From NCBI GenBank assembly GCA_044220635.1, contig JBGAQP010000017.1, forward strand, positions 1 to 64,000: DNA of 64,000 nt, written 5' to 3'. The translations under genes and the position numbers were made by a program. Source of the stretch: JBGAQP01 sp044220635 (lineage in GTDB: Bacteria > Pseudomonadota > Gammaproteobacteria > Burkholderiales > Usitatibacteraceae). The notes under the pieces were generated by a model, which saw only the letters and a program-made list of their open reading frames with translations, had not been told where the DNA came from and searched no databases. Below, piece after piece: positions 43,815-53,095 of the stretch (within the stretch, counting starts at the first letter, position 1; each line of letters opens with the position of its first letter).

Positions 43815-43891
43815 TGGCAGGGGAGGAAGGATTCGAACCCTCGCATGCCGGAATCAAAATCCGGTGCCTTAACCAACTTGGCTACTCCCCT
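43815..43891 (-). tRNA. tRNA-Gln (UUG)
   Basis: A 77-nt cloverleaf: acceptor AGGGGAG/CTCCCCT, short D stem GCC/GGC, anticodon stem CCGGA/TCCGG with loop TTTTGAT (anticodon UUG, complement at 43855-43857), T stem GAGGG/CCTTC with TTCGAAT loop, discriminator G and an encoded CCA. A1-U72 is the weak first pair typical of tRNA-Gln. Located between ispE and prs as in many betaproteobacteria. Confidence 0.97.
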
Positions 43892-43930
43892 TCGGCCCGG
43901 CGCCCTTCCGGGACGCGCGGGAACGATCCG

Positions 43931-44779
43931 CTACTGTCCGCGCAGGGGATGGGACCGCAGTCCCCGCGCGACGAAACCCTTCATCGAGGCCGGCAGCTCG
44001 CGCAACACGCGCTGCGCCTCCTCCCGGCTGCCGTAGCCGGCGAACACGCAGGCGCCCGAGCCGGTCATGCGCGCCTCGCCCCGCAGCGCGAGCCACTCCA
44101 GGTGGCTCTTCACCTCGGGATAGCGCCCCAGCACCACGCGCTCGAGGTCGTTGCGAAACCGCGCCGACCCCGCCTGCGCCGAAAAGTCTTCTATTTTAAG
44201 GGCTTCCGTATTTCGGGTCAATTCCGGCGCGGCGAAGATCTCCCGTGTCGGGACGTGCACCGGCGGGACGAGGACGAGGTACCAGCGCTCGGGCAGATCG
44301 ATGGGCGAGAGGCGCTCGCCGATGCCCTCCACCCAGGCCGGCCGGCCGAAGAGGAAGAACGGGACGTCGGCGCCCAGGCCCGCGCCGATCTCGCGCAGGC
44401 GCTGCGGCCCGAGCCCCAGTCCCCAGAGCCGGTCGAGCACCAGGAGAACCGTCGCCGCATCGGAGCTTCCGCCCCCCAGGCCCGAGCCCATCGGAATGCG
44501 CTTCTCGACCTCGATGTCCGCGCCCCGGGTGACGCCCGCCGCCGCGGCGAGCGCCCGGGCCGCGCGCAGCGCGAGGTCTTCCGCCTCGGCGACGCCGGGC
44601 ACCTCGTTCACGCGTTGGACGATCCCGTCGCCGCGCGGCACGATGCGCAGGCGGTCCTCGAGGTCGATCAGGGTGAAGACGCTCTGCAGCGTGTGGTATC
44701 CGTCGGGGCGCCGCCCCGTCACGTGCAGGAAGAGGTTGAGCTTCGCGGGAGCGGGATAGTCGGGTCCGGAGAGCTTCAT
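43931..44779 (-). CDS. ispE: 4-diphosphocytidyl-2-C-methyl-D-erythritol kinase
   Basis: GHMP kinase of the MEP isoprenoid pathway, which supplies the prenyl chains for the ubiquinone made by the ubi enzymes. It has 282 residues with N-terminal PAPAKLNLFLHVTGRRPDGYH, the ATP loop PMGSGLGGGSSDAA and C-terminal ARMTGSGACVFA. Four bases after lolB. Confidence 0.96.
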   Translation of the reverse strand: MKLSGPDYPAPAKLNLFLHVTGRRPDGYHTLQSVFTLIDLEDRLRIVPRGDGIVQRVNEVPGVAEAEDLALRAARALAAAAGVTRGADIEVEKRIPMGSGLGGGSSDAATVLLVLDRLWGLGLGPQRLREIGAGLGADVPFFLFGRPAWVEGIGERLSPIDLPERWYLVLVPPVHVPTREIFAAPELTRNTEALKIEDFSAQAGSARFRNDLERVVLGRYPEVKSHLEWLALRGEARMTGSGACVFAGYGSREEAQRVLRELPASMKGFVARGLRSHPLRGQ

Positions 44780-44783
44780 CGGC

Positions 44784-45311
44784 TCATTCCCCGAGCGCGC
44801 GGTAGGAATCGACCACGAGCTTCACGACGATGTCGCCACGGGTCGCGGTGATGCGCCGCGCGATCTCCACGGCTCCCGCGCGCTCCGTCTCCTCGATCGC
44901 CACGCTCCAACCCGCGGCGATCGCCCCCGCCTCGCGCGCGCCGTGCAGCCAGGCGCCCAGCGCACCGGGCTCGATCCCGGCGCCGAAGAGCCGCACCGAA
45001 AGCTCGGCGAAGCTCCCCGCGCGTTCGGGCGCCTCCCCCGCGCGGGTGAGTGTGGCCCCCTCGGGGCCCGAGTCGATGCGGGCGACCTCCGTGCCCAGGG
45101 GGGAGGAGACGATCCACAGGTCGAAGCCGGGCCGGTGGGTCCAGCGCATCTTCGCGATCTCGCCGCTCGAGCCCTGTCTCACCGAGAGCCGGCCCGCGAC
45201 CTCGAAGGCGGCGGGGACGGCCTCGAGCGGAGCCAGCGCCGGGGGCGGGGCGAGGCTCGCGCAGGCCGTCGCGGCGGCGGCGAGCGCGAGCGCGGCGAGC
45301 CGCGGCGTCAT
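44784..45311 (-). CDS. lolB: Outer-membrane lipoprotein receptor LolB
   Basis: Receives lipoproteins from LolA and inserts them in the outer membrane. A 175-residue lipoprotein with a lipobox at ATAC (C17) and Ser/Leu after the Cys. LolB-type runs include FEVAGRLSVRQGSSGEIAKMRW and GAWLHG. The lolB-ispE order is conserved. Sequence is divergent as usual for LolB; context supports the call. Confidence 0.88.
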   Translation of the reverse strand: MTPRLAALALAAAATACASLAPPPALAPLEAVPAAFEVAGRLSVRQGSSGEIAKMRWTHRPGFDLWIVSSPLGTEVARIDSGPEGATLTRAGEAPERAGSFAELSVRLFGAGIEPGALGAWLHGAREAGAIAAGWSVAIEETERAGAVEIARRITATRGDIVVKLVVDSYRALGE

Positions 45312-45354
45312 TCGGCGGGGGACCTCGTGCGGGGGCGCGGGGACGGGCCGCCGC

Positions 45355-47034
45355 TCAGGGCTGGTACTTCTGGATCACCGCGAGCAGCGATTCGTGGCCC
45401 GGGTTCTCGGTGAGGGCGCTGCGCCAGACCTTGCGCGCCTCCTCGTGCTGGCCCACCTTCCACAGGACCTCGCCCAGGTGCGCGGCGATCTCGGGATCGG
45501 GGCGCGCGGCGTACGCGCCCTGCAGGTAGCGCAACGCGTCCTCGAGGTTGCCCTGCCGGTAGTGGACCCAGCCCAGGCTGTCCTGGATGAACGGGTCGTC
45601 CGGGGCGAGCTTCACGGCCTTCTCGATGAGGGCGCGCGCCTCCTCGAGCCGGTCGGTCTTCTCCGCGAGGGTGTAACCCAGCGCGTTGTAGGCGTGGGCG
45701 TAATCGGGCTTCATCTCGATCACGCGGCGCAGGTCCGTCTCGAGGACGTCGAGGCGGTCGATGCGCTCGGCGGCCATCGCCCGGTCGTAGAGCAGCTCGA
45801 AGGAGTCGGGGAACTCCTCGAGCGCCTTCGAGAGCATCTCGTAGGTGTCGCGCCAGGCCTTGGCCTCGCGCAGCAGCTGCGCCTCGACCTGGATCTTCTG
45901 GATGCGATCCTCGCTCGAGCGCGGCTCGATCCTCTGGAGGTACTCGCGCCCCGCGTCGAGGCCCTGCTGCTTGGCGATCAGGGTCGCGATCTTGAGCTGG
46001 GCGCGCACCCAGTCCGCGGCCTCGACGCGCCGGTACCAGCCGATCGCCTCGTCGAAGCGCTTGCGCCCCTCGGCGGCCTGGCCGAGGCTCAGGTAGACGG
46101 CGCTCGGGTCGCGATAGCCCCGATCGAGCGCGCGCCGGAACGCCGCCTCGGCCTCCTCGTAGTCCTCGAGCTGCAGGGAGAGCAGCCCGATCGCGTAGGG
46201 CGCCTGCGCGTCGGTCCCGCTCAGCCGCTCGGCCTCGCGGAACTGCTCGCGCGCTTCCGCGCTCCTGCGTTCCGCGGCGAGCTCCCGGCCGAGCTGGAGG
46301 CGGACCTCGCGCGACTGCGGGTGGGCGGCGACGAAGCGCTGGTAAAAGCCGACCACTTCCTCCGGGGCGCTCTTGCGCAGCACCTGCGCGCGCAGGATCG
46401 CGCCGGCCTCCCAGTCCGGACGCATCTCGAGGCACTTGAGCGACTCGGCCTCGGCGATCTCGGCGCGTTGCGCGAGCAGGCCCGCGACCGCCATGGCGTA
46501 ATGCGCCTCGGCCATCCGCTGGTAGGGCGCGGCGAGCGCGCCCGTCGCCTCGAGCACGGCGGCCTTGTCGGGGAACTTGGCGAAGAGGTTCGCGAGCTGC
46601 ATCAGCAGGGCGCCGCGCTCCTGGCTGCGCTCGATGAGGCCCTGCACGGTCCCTCGGGCCTTCTCGAGGGAGCCGTCGTTCGCGAGCAGGGAGGCGAGGA
46701 TCTCGCGCGCGAGGCTGGAATCGGGGTCGAGCTCGAGAAGGAGCGCCGCGGACTCCAGCGCCTGCCCGAAGGCCCGGGCGCGCACCGAGGTCTCGACCGC
46801 GCGCCGCGCGACCTGCGGGTCCTTGTAGCTGCGGGCGAGCCGCGTGTAGATCGCGATCGCCCCGTCGAGGTCGCCGCGCTGCGCCGCGAGCTCGGCGACG
46901 AGGAACTCGAAGACCGCCGCCGTGGGCACGGACTCGGTCGGCCTGGGCTCGGCCGCGCCGGCGGGGGCGCAGGCGAGCGCCCAGGCGAGTGCCAGCGCCG
47001 CCGCCCTCGTGCCCGCCTTCCCGAATCTCGTCAT
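45355..47034 (-). CDS. Exported tetratricopeptide-repeat protein
   Basis: 559 residues with a signal peptide (to PAGAA) and about 12-14 TPR units spanning nearly the whole mature part; canonical units are clearest at the C-terminal end (HAYNALGYTLAEKTDRLEEA; PFIQDSLGWVHYRQGNLEDA). No enzymatic domain. The usual neighbour of lolB in betaproteobacteria. It is likely a periplasmic or outer-membrane scaffold; function unknown. Start at 47034 chosen for the signal peptide; the frame is open upstream only antisense to mutM. Confidence 0.85.
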   Translation of the reverse strand: MTRFGKAGTRAAALALAWALACAPAGAAEPRPTESVPTAAVFEFLVAELAAQRGDLDGAIAIYTRLARSYKDPQVARRAVETSVRARAFGQALESAALLLELDPDSSLAREILASLLANDGSLEKARGTVQGLIERSQERGALLMQLANLFAKFPDKAAVLEATGALAAPYQRMAEAHYAMAVAGLLAQRAEIAEAESLKCLEMRPDWEAGAILRAQVLRKSAPEEVVGFYQRFVAAHPQSREVRLQLGRELAAERRSAEAREQFREAERLSGTDAQAPYAIGLLSLQLEDYEEAEAAFRRALDRGYRDPSAVYLSLGQAAEGRKRFDEAIGWYRRVEAADWVRAQLKIATLIAKQQGLDAGREYLQRIEPRSSEDRIQKIQVEAQLLREAKAWRDTYEMLSKALEEFPDSFELLYDRAMAAERIDRLDVLETDLRRVIEMKPDYAHAYNALGYTLAEKTDRLEEARALIEKAVKLAPDDPFIQDSLGWVHYRQGNLEDALRYLQGAYAARPDPEIAAHLGEVLWKVGQHEEARKVWRSALTENPGHESLLAVIQKYQP

Positions 47035-47165
47035 CGCCTTCGGCTCCCCACGCGGCGCCTCGCGCCGCACGAACCCAATGATAGAACTTTTCCCCGGCGC
47101 CGGACCGGCGCGGGCCGCTCCCTGCTCCGACAGCGCGGACCGGCGGTCGTTGCCGGCGAGCGACG

Positions 47166-47171
47166 TATAAT
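47166..47171 (+). promoter_or_regulatory. Perfect -10 hexamer upstream of mutM
   Basis: TATAAT 38 bp before the mutM ATG in the 175-bp divergent gap to the TPR gene. No -35 match at 16-18 bp. For the opposite direction, TATCAT on the minus strand at 47083-47078 is the best candidate. Confidence 0.4.
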
Positions 47172-47209
47172 CGGCCCGGAAAAGCCGCATCCCCCGCCTC
47201 CAGCGACCC

Positions 47210-48025
47210 ATGCCGGAACTTCCGGAAGTCGAAACCACCCGCCTCGGCCTCGTAGCGCGCCTCGTCGGCCGACGCATCCGCGGCGCGATCGTGCGCGATC
47301 GGCGCCTGCGCTGGCCCGTGCCGCGCGACCTCGACGCACGGCTGTCGGGCGAGGAAGTCCTCGGCATCCGCCGGCGGGGCAAGTACCTCCTGTTCGACTG
47401 CCGCCGGGGCCACCTGCTCGTCCACCTCGGCATGTCCGGGCGCCTGACCCTGGTTCCCGCCGACCGGCCCGCCGCCGCCCACGACCACGTCGACGTGCGC
47501 CTCGAGGGCCGCGAGTCCCTGCGGCTCACCGATCCCCGGCGCTTCGGCGCGATGCTCTGGGTGAAGGGCCCGGCGGAGCGCCACGCGCTGCTCGCCGGCC
47601 TCGGCCTCGAGCCCTTCGACCCGGCGTTCACGGGCGCGGCGCTGCACGCGCTCGCGCGGGGGCGCCGCGTGGCGGTCAAGCACTTCCTCATGAATGCGCG
47701 GATCGTCACGGGCGTGGGCAACATCTACGCGAACGAGGCGCTCTTCGCCGCGCGGATCGACCCGCGCCGCGCCGCGGGGCGCATCGCCCGGGCGCGGTGG
47801 GACGCGCTCGCGGTCGCGGTGCGCGCGACGCTCTCCCGGGCGCTCGCCGCCGGCGGCACGACGCTGCGCGACTACGCCTCGGCCGATGGCGCGGCCGGCG
47901 CCTTCCAGGACGCCTGCGCGGTCTACGGCCGCGAGGGCCTCGCCTGCCCGGCCTGCGGCGGCGCGATCCGCGCGCTGCGCCAGGGCGCGCGCTCGACCTT
48001 CTTCTGCCCCGCCTGCCAGCGATGA
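47210..48025 (+). CDS. mutM: Formamidopyrimidine-DNA glycosylase
   Basis: Base-excision repair enzyme for 8-oxoguanine and formamidopyrimidines with AP-lyase activity. It has 271 residues. The catalytic N-terminus is PELPEVE after Met removal, with the helix-two-turn-helix around NARIVTGVGNIYANEALF and a C-terminal zinc finger CPACG...CPACQ. Full length with all catalytic positions. Its stop overlaps the GTPase start by 4 bp. Confidence 0.97.
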   Translation: MPELPEVETTRLGLVARLVGRRIRGAIVRDRRLRWPVPRDLDARLSGEEVLGIRRRGKYLLFDCRRGHLLVHLGMSGRLTLVPADRPAAAHDHVDVRLEGRESLRLTDPRRFGAMLWVKGPAERHALLAGLGLEPFDPAFTGAALHALARGRRVAVKHFLMNARIVTGVGNIYANEALFAARIDPRRAAGRIARARWDALAVAVRATLSRALAAGGTTLRDYASADGAAGAFQDACAVYGREGLACPACGGAIRALRQGARSTFFCPACQR

Positions 48026-49968
48026 ACGCCTCCGGCAGCTGGTTCCTCGCCAACCGGGCCTTCGAGGTGAGCCTGAAGGAGCTCAAGGCCTGGCGCGACG
48101 CCGCGGCCGACGCGCTCACGCGGTTTCGCCGCTGGGCCCTCGTCGCGCGTCTCGTCGACGAGCACACGGCGGCGCGCATCGCCCACCTCGAGCGCCGGCT
48201 CGCCTCCGAGCGGCTCACCATCGCCTTCGTGGCGGAGTACTCGCGGGGCAAGAGCGAGCTCATCAATGCGCTCTTCTTCGCCGACCTGGGCCGGCGGCTG
48301 CTGCCCTCGGGCGAGGGGCGCACCACCCGCTGCCCCGCGGAGATCCTCCACGACCCGTCGCGGCCGCCCTCGATCCGGCTGCTCGCCATCGAGACGCGCG
48401 AAAGCCCGAAGGCGCTGCGCGAGTTCATCGCCGAGTCGGCGAGCTGGAAGGAGATCGCGCTCGACCCCGCGCAACCCGAGCAGCTCGCCTCCGCCCTCGG
48501 GACGCTCTCGGAGTCGCTGACCGTGACGGCGGCCGAGGCCGTGAACCTGGGGCTCGCCGCCGAGCCCGGCACGCGCGTCGAGATCCCGCGCTGGCGCTAC
48601 GCGATCGTCAACTTCCCGCACCCGCTGCTCACGCAGGGGCTCGCGATCCTCGACACGCCCGGGCTCGCCGCGCTCGGCGCGGAGCCCGAGCTCACGTTGC
48701 ACCGCGTCCCCGAGGCCGACGCGATCGTGTTCATGCTCGCCGTCGATTCGGGCGCCGAGCGCGCCGATCGCGACCTCTGGGAGGAGCACGTCGCCCCCAT
48801 CGGGTGGCTTCCCCACACGCGCTTCGTCGTGCTCAACAAGATCGACCAGCTGCGCGATGCCGGCATGGACGAGTCCCGGGTCCTTTCCGAGATCGACCGG
48901 CTGCTGCGCGAGACCGCCGAGGCCCTGAAGATCGACCCCACGCGCATCTTCGCGCTCTCGGCGCGGCAGGGCCTCGCCGCCAAGATCCAGGGCGACCGCG
49001 ACGCTCTCGTGAAGAGCCGCCTGTACCGCCTCGAGCAGGCGCTCTCCCAGGGGCTGCTCCACCACCGCCGCGTCGACCACGCCACCACCATGGGCGCCGA
49101 GATGCGCGCCACGCTCGGCGAGGCGCGCGCCTTGCTCGAGAGCCGCCGCGCGTTCGCGCTCGAGCAGTTCGAGGAGCTCTCCGCCCTGCAGGGCAAGAAC
49201 CAGAAGCTGGTCGAGTCGCTCGCGCGGCGCAGCGCCTCCGAGCGCACGCGCATCGCCGAGGCGCGCGCCGCCATGGCGGGGCTGCGCGCCGTGCACAACC
49301 GCCATTCCGACGAGTTGAACGCCCTCCTCGACCCCGCCCAGGCCCGCGCCGCGGGCGCGCGGGCCCGCGAGGCCCTGCAGGCGGCCGCCTTCTCCCGCGG
49401 CATCGGCGAGGCGCTCGACGCCTACTTCCAGGACGCCCGGGGCCGCATCGGGCGCGCGGTCGAGCTGATCGCCGAAGTGAAGGCGATCATGGCCGCCACG
49501 AACCGGAAGTTCGTCGACGAGTACGGCATCGCGGTGGTCGAGACCCCGGATTTCTCCACCGAGCGCTTCGGCATCGAGCTCGACCGGCTCGAGGCGCGCT
49601 GCGCCCAGGACTTCCGCAGCGCCGCGAGCCTCATCACGAAGCGGCGCAAGACCCTGGGCACGCTCTTCTTCGACACCATCGCGCTGCAGGTGATCCACGT
49701 CTTCGAGATCGCCGACCGGGAAGTGCGCGCGTGGATGAACGGCTTCATCCGGCCCCTCGAGGCGCAGATCAACGCCTTCCAGGAGCAGGCCAACAGCCGC
49801 ATCGAGGGCATGGGGCGCATCCAGAACGCGGAGACCGACCTCCTCGGCCGTCTCGAGGAGCTGCGCGCGATCGTCGCGGAAGTGGACGCCCAGATGCGGG
49901 AGTGGGACGGGCACCGCGAGCGCATCGCCGCGCTGCTCGACGTGCGGCGCGAACCCTCGCTCGCCTGA
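48022..49968 (+). CDS. Dynamin-family GTPase
   Basis: 648 residues with an N-terminal GTPase domain: P-loop AEYSRGKS at 71-78, switch I threonines at 101-102, G3 DTPG at 211-214, G4 NKID at 272-275. The C-terminal half (about 350-640) is helical, rich in Glu/Arg/Ala, consistent with a dynamin-like stalk; no clear membrane-spanning helix. Bacterial dynamin-like proteins remodel membranes or respond to membrane stress; this lineage is uncharacterised to my knowledge. It is coupled to mutM by an ATGA overlap. Confidence 0.85.
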   Translation: MNASGSWFLANRAFEVSLKELKAWRDAAADALTRFRRWALVARLVDEHTAARIAHLERRLASERLTIAFVAEYSRGKSELINALFFADLGRRLLPSGEGRTTRCPAEILHDPSRPPSIRLLAIETRESPKALREFIAESASWKEIALDPAQPEQLASALGTLSESLTVTAAEAVNLGLAAEPGTRVEIPRWRYAIVNFPHPLLTQGLAILDTPGLAALGAEPELTLHRVPEADAIVFMLAVDSGAERADRDLWEEHVAPIGWLPHTRFVVLNKIDQLRDAGMDESRVLSEIDRLLRETAEALKIDPTRIFALSARQGLAAKIQGDRDALVKSRLYRLEQALSQGLLHHRRVDHATTMGAEMRATLGEARALLESRRAFALEQFEELSALQGKNQKLVESLARRSASERTRIAEARAAMAGLRAVHNRHSDELNALLDPAQARAAGARAREALQAAAFSRGIGEALDAYFQDARGRIGRAVELIAEVKAIMAATNRKFVDEYGIAVVETPDFSTERFGIELDRLEARCAQDFRSAASLITKRRKTLGTLFFDTIALQVIHVFEIADREVRAWMNGFIRPLEAQINAFQEQANSRIEGMGRIQNAETDLLGRLEELRAIVAEVDAQMREWDGHRERIAALLDVRREPSLA

Positions 49969-49977
49969 GGGCGCGGC

Positions 49978-50238
49978 CTAGGCCTTCGCCTTCCCGGCCC
50001 GGAGCTGCTCGTACTTGGCGAGCAGCGCCTCGCGGCTTTCCGCGTGCTCCGGGTCGAGGGGGATGCAGTCCACCGGGCAGACCTCGCGGCATTGCGGGAC
50101 GTCGAAATGCCCGACGCACTCGGTGCAGAGTGCGGGATCGATCACATAGATCTCGGGGCCGGGCCGGATCGCGTCGTTCGGGCACTCCGGCTCGCAGACG
50201 TCGCAGTTGATGCACTGGTCGGTGATCTTCAGCGCCAT
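49978..50238 (-). CDS. YfhL-type 2[4Fe-4S] ferredoxin
   Basis: 86-residue ferredoxin with cluster I ligands in CINCDVCEPECP and cluster II in CTECVGHFDVPQCREVCP; the eight-residue stretch between the second and third Cys of cluster II is the YfhL hallmark. Electron donor role likely, partner unknown. The coaD-ferredoxin order is common in betaproteobacteria. Stop is 10 bp from the convergent GTPase gene. Confidence 0.93.
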   Translation of the reverse strand: MALKITDQCINCDVCEPECPNDAIRPGPEIYVIDPALCTECVGHFDVPQCREVCPVDCIPLDPEHAESREALLAKYEQLRAGKAKA

Positions 50239-50285
50239 GGGATGGCGTGCCGGTCGCGGGTCGCGGGGGCCGCGGCGCCCCGCGC

Positions 50286-50780
50286 TCAGTCGAGCCCGCG
50301 CCCGATCTTCTCCTTCATGCGCGCGGCGGTGGTCGCGTGCACGAAGGCGGCGATGTCGCCCCCGAGGACCGCGATCTCGCGCACGATCGTGGCCGAGAGG
50401 AAGAGGTACTTGTCGGAGGGCGTGAGAAAGAGCGTCTCCACTCCCGGGGCGAGGCGCCGGTTCATCCCCGCGAGCTGGAACTCGTACTCGAAGTCCGACA
50501 CGGCCCGCAGGCCCCGCAGGATGACGCCCGCGCGTTGCTCCTTCACGAACTCCGAGAGCAGCCCGCCGAAGCCCTCGACGCGGACGTTGGGGTAGGGGGC
50601 GAGGACCTCGCGGGCGAGGCTCACGCGCTCCTCGAGGGAGAAGAACGGCCGCTTCGCCTGGCTGTGGGCCACGCCCACGATCACCTCGTCGAACAGGCGC
50701 GAGGCGCGCTGGATGAGGTCCTCGTGGCCGTTGGTGATCGGGTCGAAGGTTCCGGGATAGACGGCGCGCGTGATCGGCAT
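50286..50780 (-). CDS. coaD: Phosphopantetheine adenylyltransferase
   Basis: Penultimate step of coenzyme A synthesis. It has 164 residues: YPGTFDPITNGH with the nucleotidyltransferase TNGH motif (16-19), LRGLRAVSDFEYE and the C-terminal ISSTIVRE-equivalent LSATIVREIA. Start at 50780 sits 8 bp after rsmD, the conserved rsmD-coaD pair. Confidence 0.97.
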   Translation of the reverse strand: MPITRAVYPGTFDPITNGHEDLIQRASRLFDEVIVGVAHSQAKRPFFSLEERVSLAREVLAPYPNVRVEGFGGLLSEFVKEQRAGVILRGLRAVSDFEYEFQLAGMNRRLAPGVETLFLTPSDKYLFLSATIVREIAVLGGDIAAFVHATTAARMKEKIGRGLD

Positions 50781-50788
50781 GGGGGCCT

Positions 50789-51409
50789 CTAGGGGCTCGG
50801 GGCCGGCGCCGGGGCGCCGGCCGGTTCGTTGCATTCGTAGAGCGCGAAGCGTACCGCGCCGGCGCGCCCTTCGCGAATCGCGCGCCAGGGCGCGCTCGAC
50901 GCGAGCGGCGCGGCGCTCTCGACGTAGACCCGCGCGCCGGACTTCAGCCGCGGCGCCAGGCGCTCCAGCGCGGTCTCGGCGAGCCCGCTCGCGTAGGGCG
51001 GGTCGACGAAGACGACGTCGAAGCGCTCGCCCGCCCCCGCGAGCCACCGCAGCGCTTCGGCCTCGATCACCTCGAGCCCCTCGGCGCCCAGCTCGCGCGC
51101 GTTCTCCCGCAGCCGGGCCGCGGCCGGGCGGCTCTGCTCGACCATCACGACCCGCGAGGCGCCGCGCGAAAGCGCCTCGAAGCCGAGCACGCCGCTGCCC
51201 GCGAAGAGGTCCAGGCAGGCCAGGCCGTCGAGCCGCTGGCCGAGCCAGTTGAAGAGGGTCTCGCGCACGCGGTCCGGCGTGGGGCGCAGCCCCGGGGCGT
51301 CCGCGAAGCGCACGAGGCGGCTGCGCCAGGCGCCCCCGACGATGCGCACGCGGTTGGCGCCGCCCCGCGCGAGCGCCGGCGGCGGGGATTTCGTTCGCGC
51401 GCGGGTCAT
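50789..51409 (-). CDS. rsmD: 16S rRNA (guanine966-N2)-methyltransferase
   Basis: 206 residues. RIVGGAWRSR at the N-terminus, LRPTPDRVRETLFNWL, SAM motif LDLFAGSGVLGFEALSRGA and catalytic DPPY are all present. Starts at 51409, divergent from ftsY across 70 bp; the frame stays open far upstream only because it runs antisense to ftsY-ftsE. rsmD next to ftsYEX is conserved in beta- and gammaproteobacteria. Confidence 0.95.
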   Translation of the reverse strand: MTRARTKSPPPALARGGANRVRIVGGAWRSRLVRFADAPGLRPTPDRVRETLFNWLGQRLDGLACLDLFAGSGVLGFEALSRGASRVVMVEQSRPAAARLRENARELGAEGLEVIEAEALRWLAGAGERFDVVFVDPPYASGLAETALERLAPRLKSGARVYVESAAPLASSAPWRAIREGRAGAVRFALYECNEPAGAPAPAPSP

Positions 51410-51479
51410 TCTTCGCCGGATAATACCGTAAAATATTTCGCGTTCCGTCCCCACGCGCGGCGCCCCGCCGCCGCCGCCC

Positions 51480-52433
51480 ATGCCCTCCCTCGACGAAAAG
51501 AAGGCCCCGCCGGAGCCCGGCGCCGCATCCGACTGGAAGTCGCGGCTGCGCGCGGGACTCGCGCTCACCGGCGCGCGCCTGCGGCAGGTTGCGGGGCTTC
51601 TGCGCGCGCGCCCGAAGGTCGACGAGGCCCTCTTCGAGGAACTCGAGTCCGCACTCATCGCCGCCGACGTCGGCGTGGCCGCCTCGGCGCGGCTCATCGC
51701 GGAGCTGCGCCGCACGGCTGCGGCGAGGCGCATCGAGGACGCCGGCGCGCTCGAGGGCGAGCTGAGGGGCGCGCTCACGACGCTGCTCGCGCCGCTCGAG
51801 AAGCCCCTCGGCGCCGACTTTCCGAAGCCCTTCGTGATCCTTCTCGCGGGCGTGAACGGCGCGGGCAAGACCACGACCATCGGCAAGCTCACGCGGCTCT
51901 TCCAGTCCCAGGGCCGCTCGGTGCTGCTCGCCGCGGGCGACACCTTCCGGGCAGCGGCCCGCGAGCAGCTCGCCGCCTGGGGCGCGCGCCACGGCGTCAC
52001 TGTCGTCGCGCAAGACAAGGGCGACTCGGCCGCGGTGATCTTCGACGCGGTGCAATCGGCCCGGGCGAAGGGCATCGACGTGGTCCTCGCGGACACCGCG
52101 GGCCGGCTGCCCACGCAGTTGCACCTGATGGAGGAGATCCGCAAGGTGAAGCGCGTGATCGCGAAGGCCGACCCCGCCGCCCCGCACGAGACCTGGCTCG
52201 TGGTGGACGCGAACACCGGCCAGAACGCCGTGCGCCAGGTCGAGGCCTTCGACGCCGCTCTCGGCCTCACGGGCCTCATCGTCACGAAGCTCGACGGCAC
52301 CGCGAAGGGCGGCGCCGTGGCCGCGATCGCGATGGAGCACCCCGTGCCGATCCGCTTCGTGGGCATCGGCGAGAAGCCCGACGACCTGCGGCCGTTCGTC
52401 GCGGCCGACTTCGTCGAGGCGATCTTCGCGTGA
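51480..52433 (+). CDS. ftsY: Signal recognition particle receptor FtsY
   Basis: GTPase receptor for SRP-ribosome complexes at the inner membrane. It has 317 residues with a short N-terminal extension instead of the long acidic A domain of E. coli, followed by the N domain and G domain: GVNGAGKTTT (124-133), DTAGR (205-209), TKLDG. Its stop overlaps the ftsE GTG start by 4 bp. Confidence 0.96.
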   Translation: MPSLDEKKAPPEPGAASDWKSRLRAGLALTGARLRQVAGLLRARPKVDEALFEELESALIAADVGVAASARLIAELRRTAAARRIEDAGALEGELRGALTTLLAPLEKPLGADFPKPFVILLAGVNGAGKTTTIGKLTRLFQSQGRSVLLAAGDTFRAAAREQLAAWGARHGVTVVAQDKGDSAAVIFDAVQSARAKGIDVVLADTAGRLPTQLHLMEEIRKVKRVIAKADPAAPHETWLVVDANTGQNAVRQVEAFDAALGLTGLIVTKLDGTAKGGAVAAIAMEHPVPIRFVGIGEKPDDLRPFVAADFVEAIFA

Positions 52434-53095
52434 TCCAGTTCTCCGGCGTGGCCAAGCGCTACCCCGGGGGCCACGAGGCCCTGCGCGGGGTGAGCTGCGA
52501 GATCGCCGCGGGCGAGCTCGCGGCGGTCACCGGCCACTCCGGGGCGGGGAAGTCGACGCTGCTCAAGCTCGCCGCGGGCATCGAGCGCGCCTCCGGCGGC
52601 AGCGTCGTGGTCAACGGCCAGAACCTCGCGGCGCTGGGCGAGACCGCGCTCGCGGTGCTGCGCCGGCGCATCGGCTTCGTCTTCCAGGACCACAAGCTGC
52701 TCTTCGACCGCAACGCCTTCGAGAACGTGGCCCTCCCCCTGCGGATCGCGGGCTTCACCCGGGCCGAGGCCGGGCGCCGGGTGCGTGCCGCGCTCGACAA
52801 GGTGGGCCTGCTCGAGCGCGAGCTGGCGATGCCGGTGGCGCTCTCGGGTGGCGAGCAGCAGCGGCTGTGCATCGCGCGGGCGATCGTGAACCGCCCCGCG
52901 ATCCTCATCGCCGACGAGCCCACGGGCAACCTCGACGCGGACTACGCGCGCGCGATCGTCGACCTCTTCGTCTCGTTCCACCAGGTCGGCGTCACCGTGC
53001 TCCTGTCCACCCACGACGAGGCGAGCCTCGGCCGGCTCGCCTGCCGGCGCATCGCCCTCGCGCAGGGGCGGGTCGCGAACGGGAACCCGGCATGA
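52430..53095 (+). CDS. ftsE: Cell division ATP-binding protein FtsE
   Basis: ABC ATPase of the FtsEX complex that activates periplasmic peptidoglycan hydrolases at the septum. It has 221 residues from a GTG start, with Walker A GHSGAGKS (35-42), signature LSGGEQ (138-143) and Walker B LIADEPTGNLD. Translationally coupled to ftsY upstream and ftsX downstream by 4-bp overlaps. Confidence 0.96.
   Translation: MIQFSGVAKRYPGGHEALRGVSCEIAAGELAAVTGHSGAGKSTLLKLAAGIERASGGSVVVNGQNLAALGETALAVLRRRIGFVFQDHKLLFDRNAFENVALPLRIAGFTRAEAGRRVRAALDKVGLLERELAMPVALSGGEQQRLCIARAIVNRPAILIADEPTGNLDADYARAIVDLFVSFHQVGVTVLLSTHDEASLGRLACRRIALAQGRVANGNPA

Noticed and set aside
44830..48021. Long in-frame extension upstream of the dynamin-like GTPase
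   Set aside because: It would run through mutM and antisense to the TPR and lolB genes. The ATG overlapping the mutM stop is the natural start.
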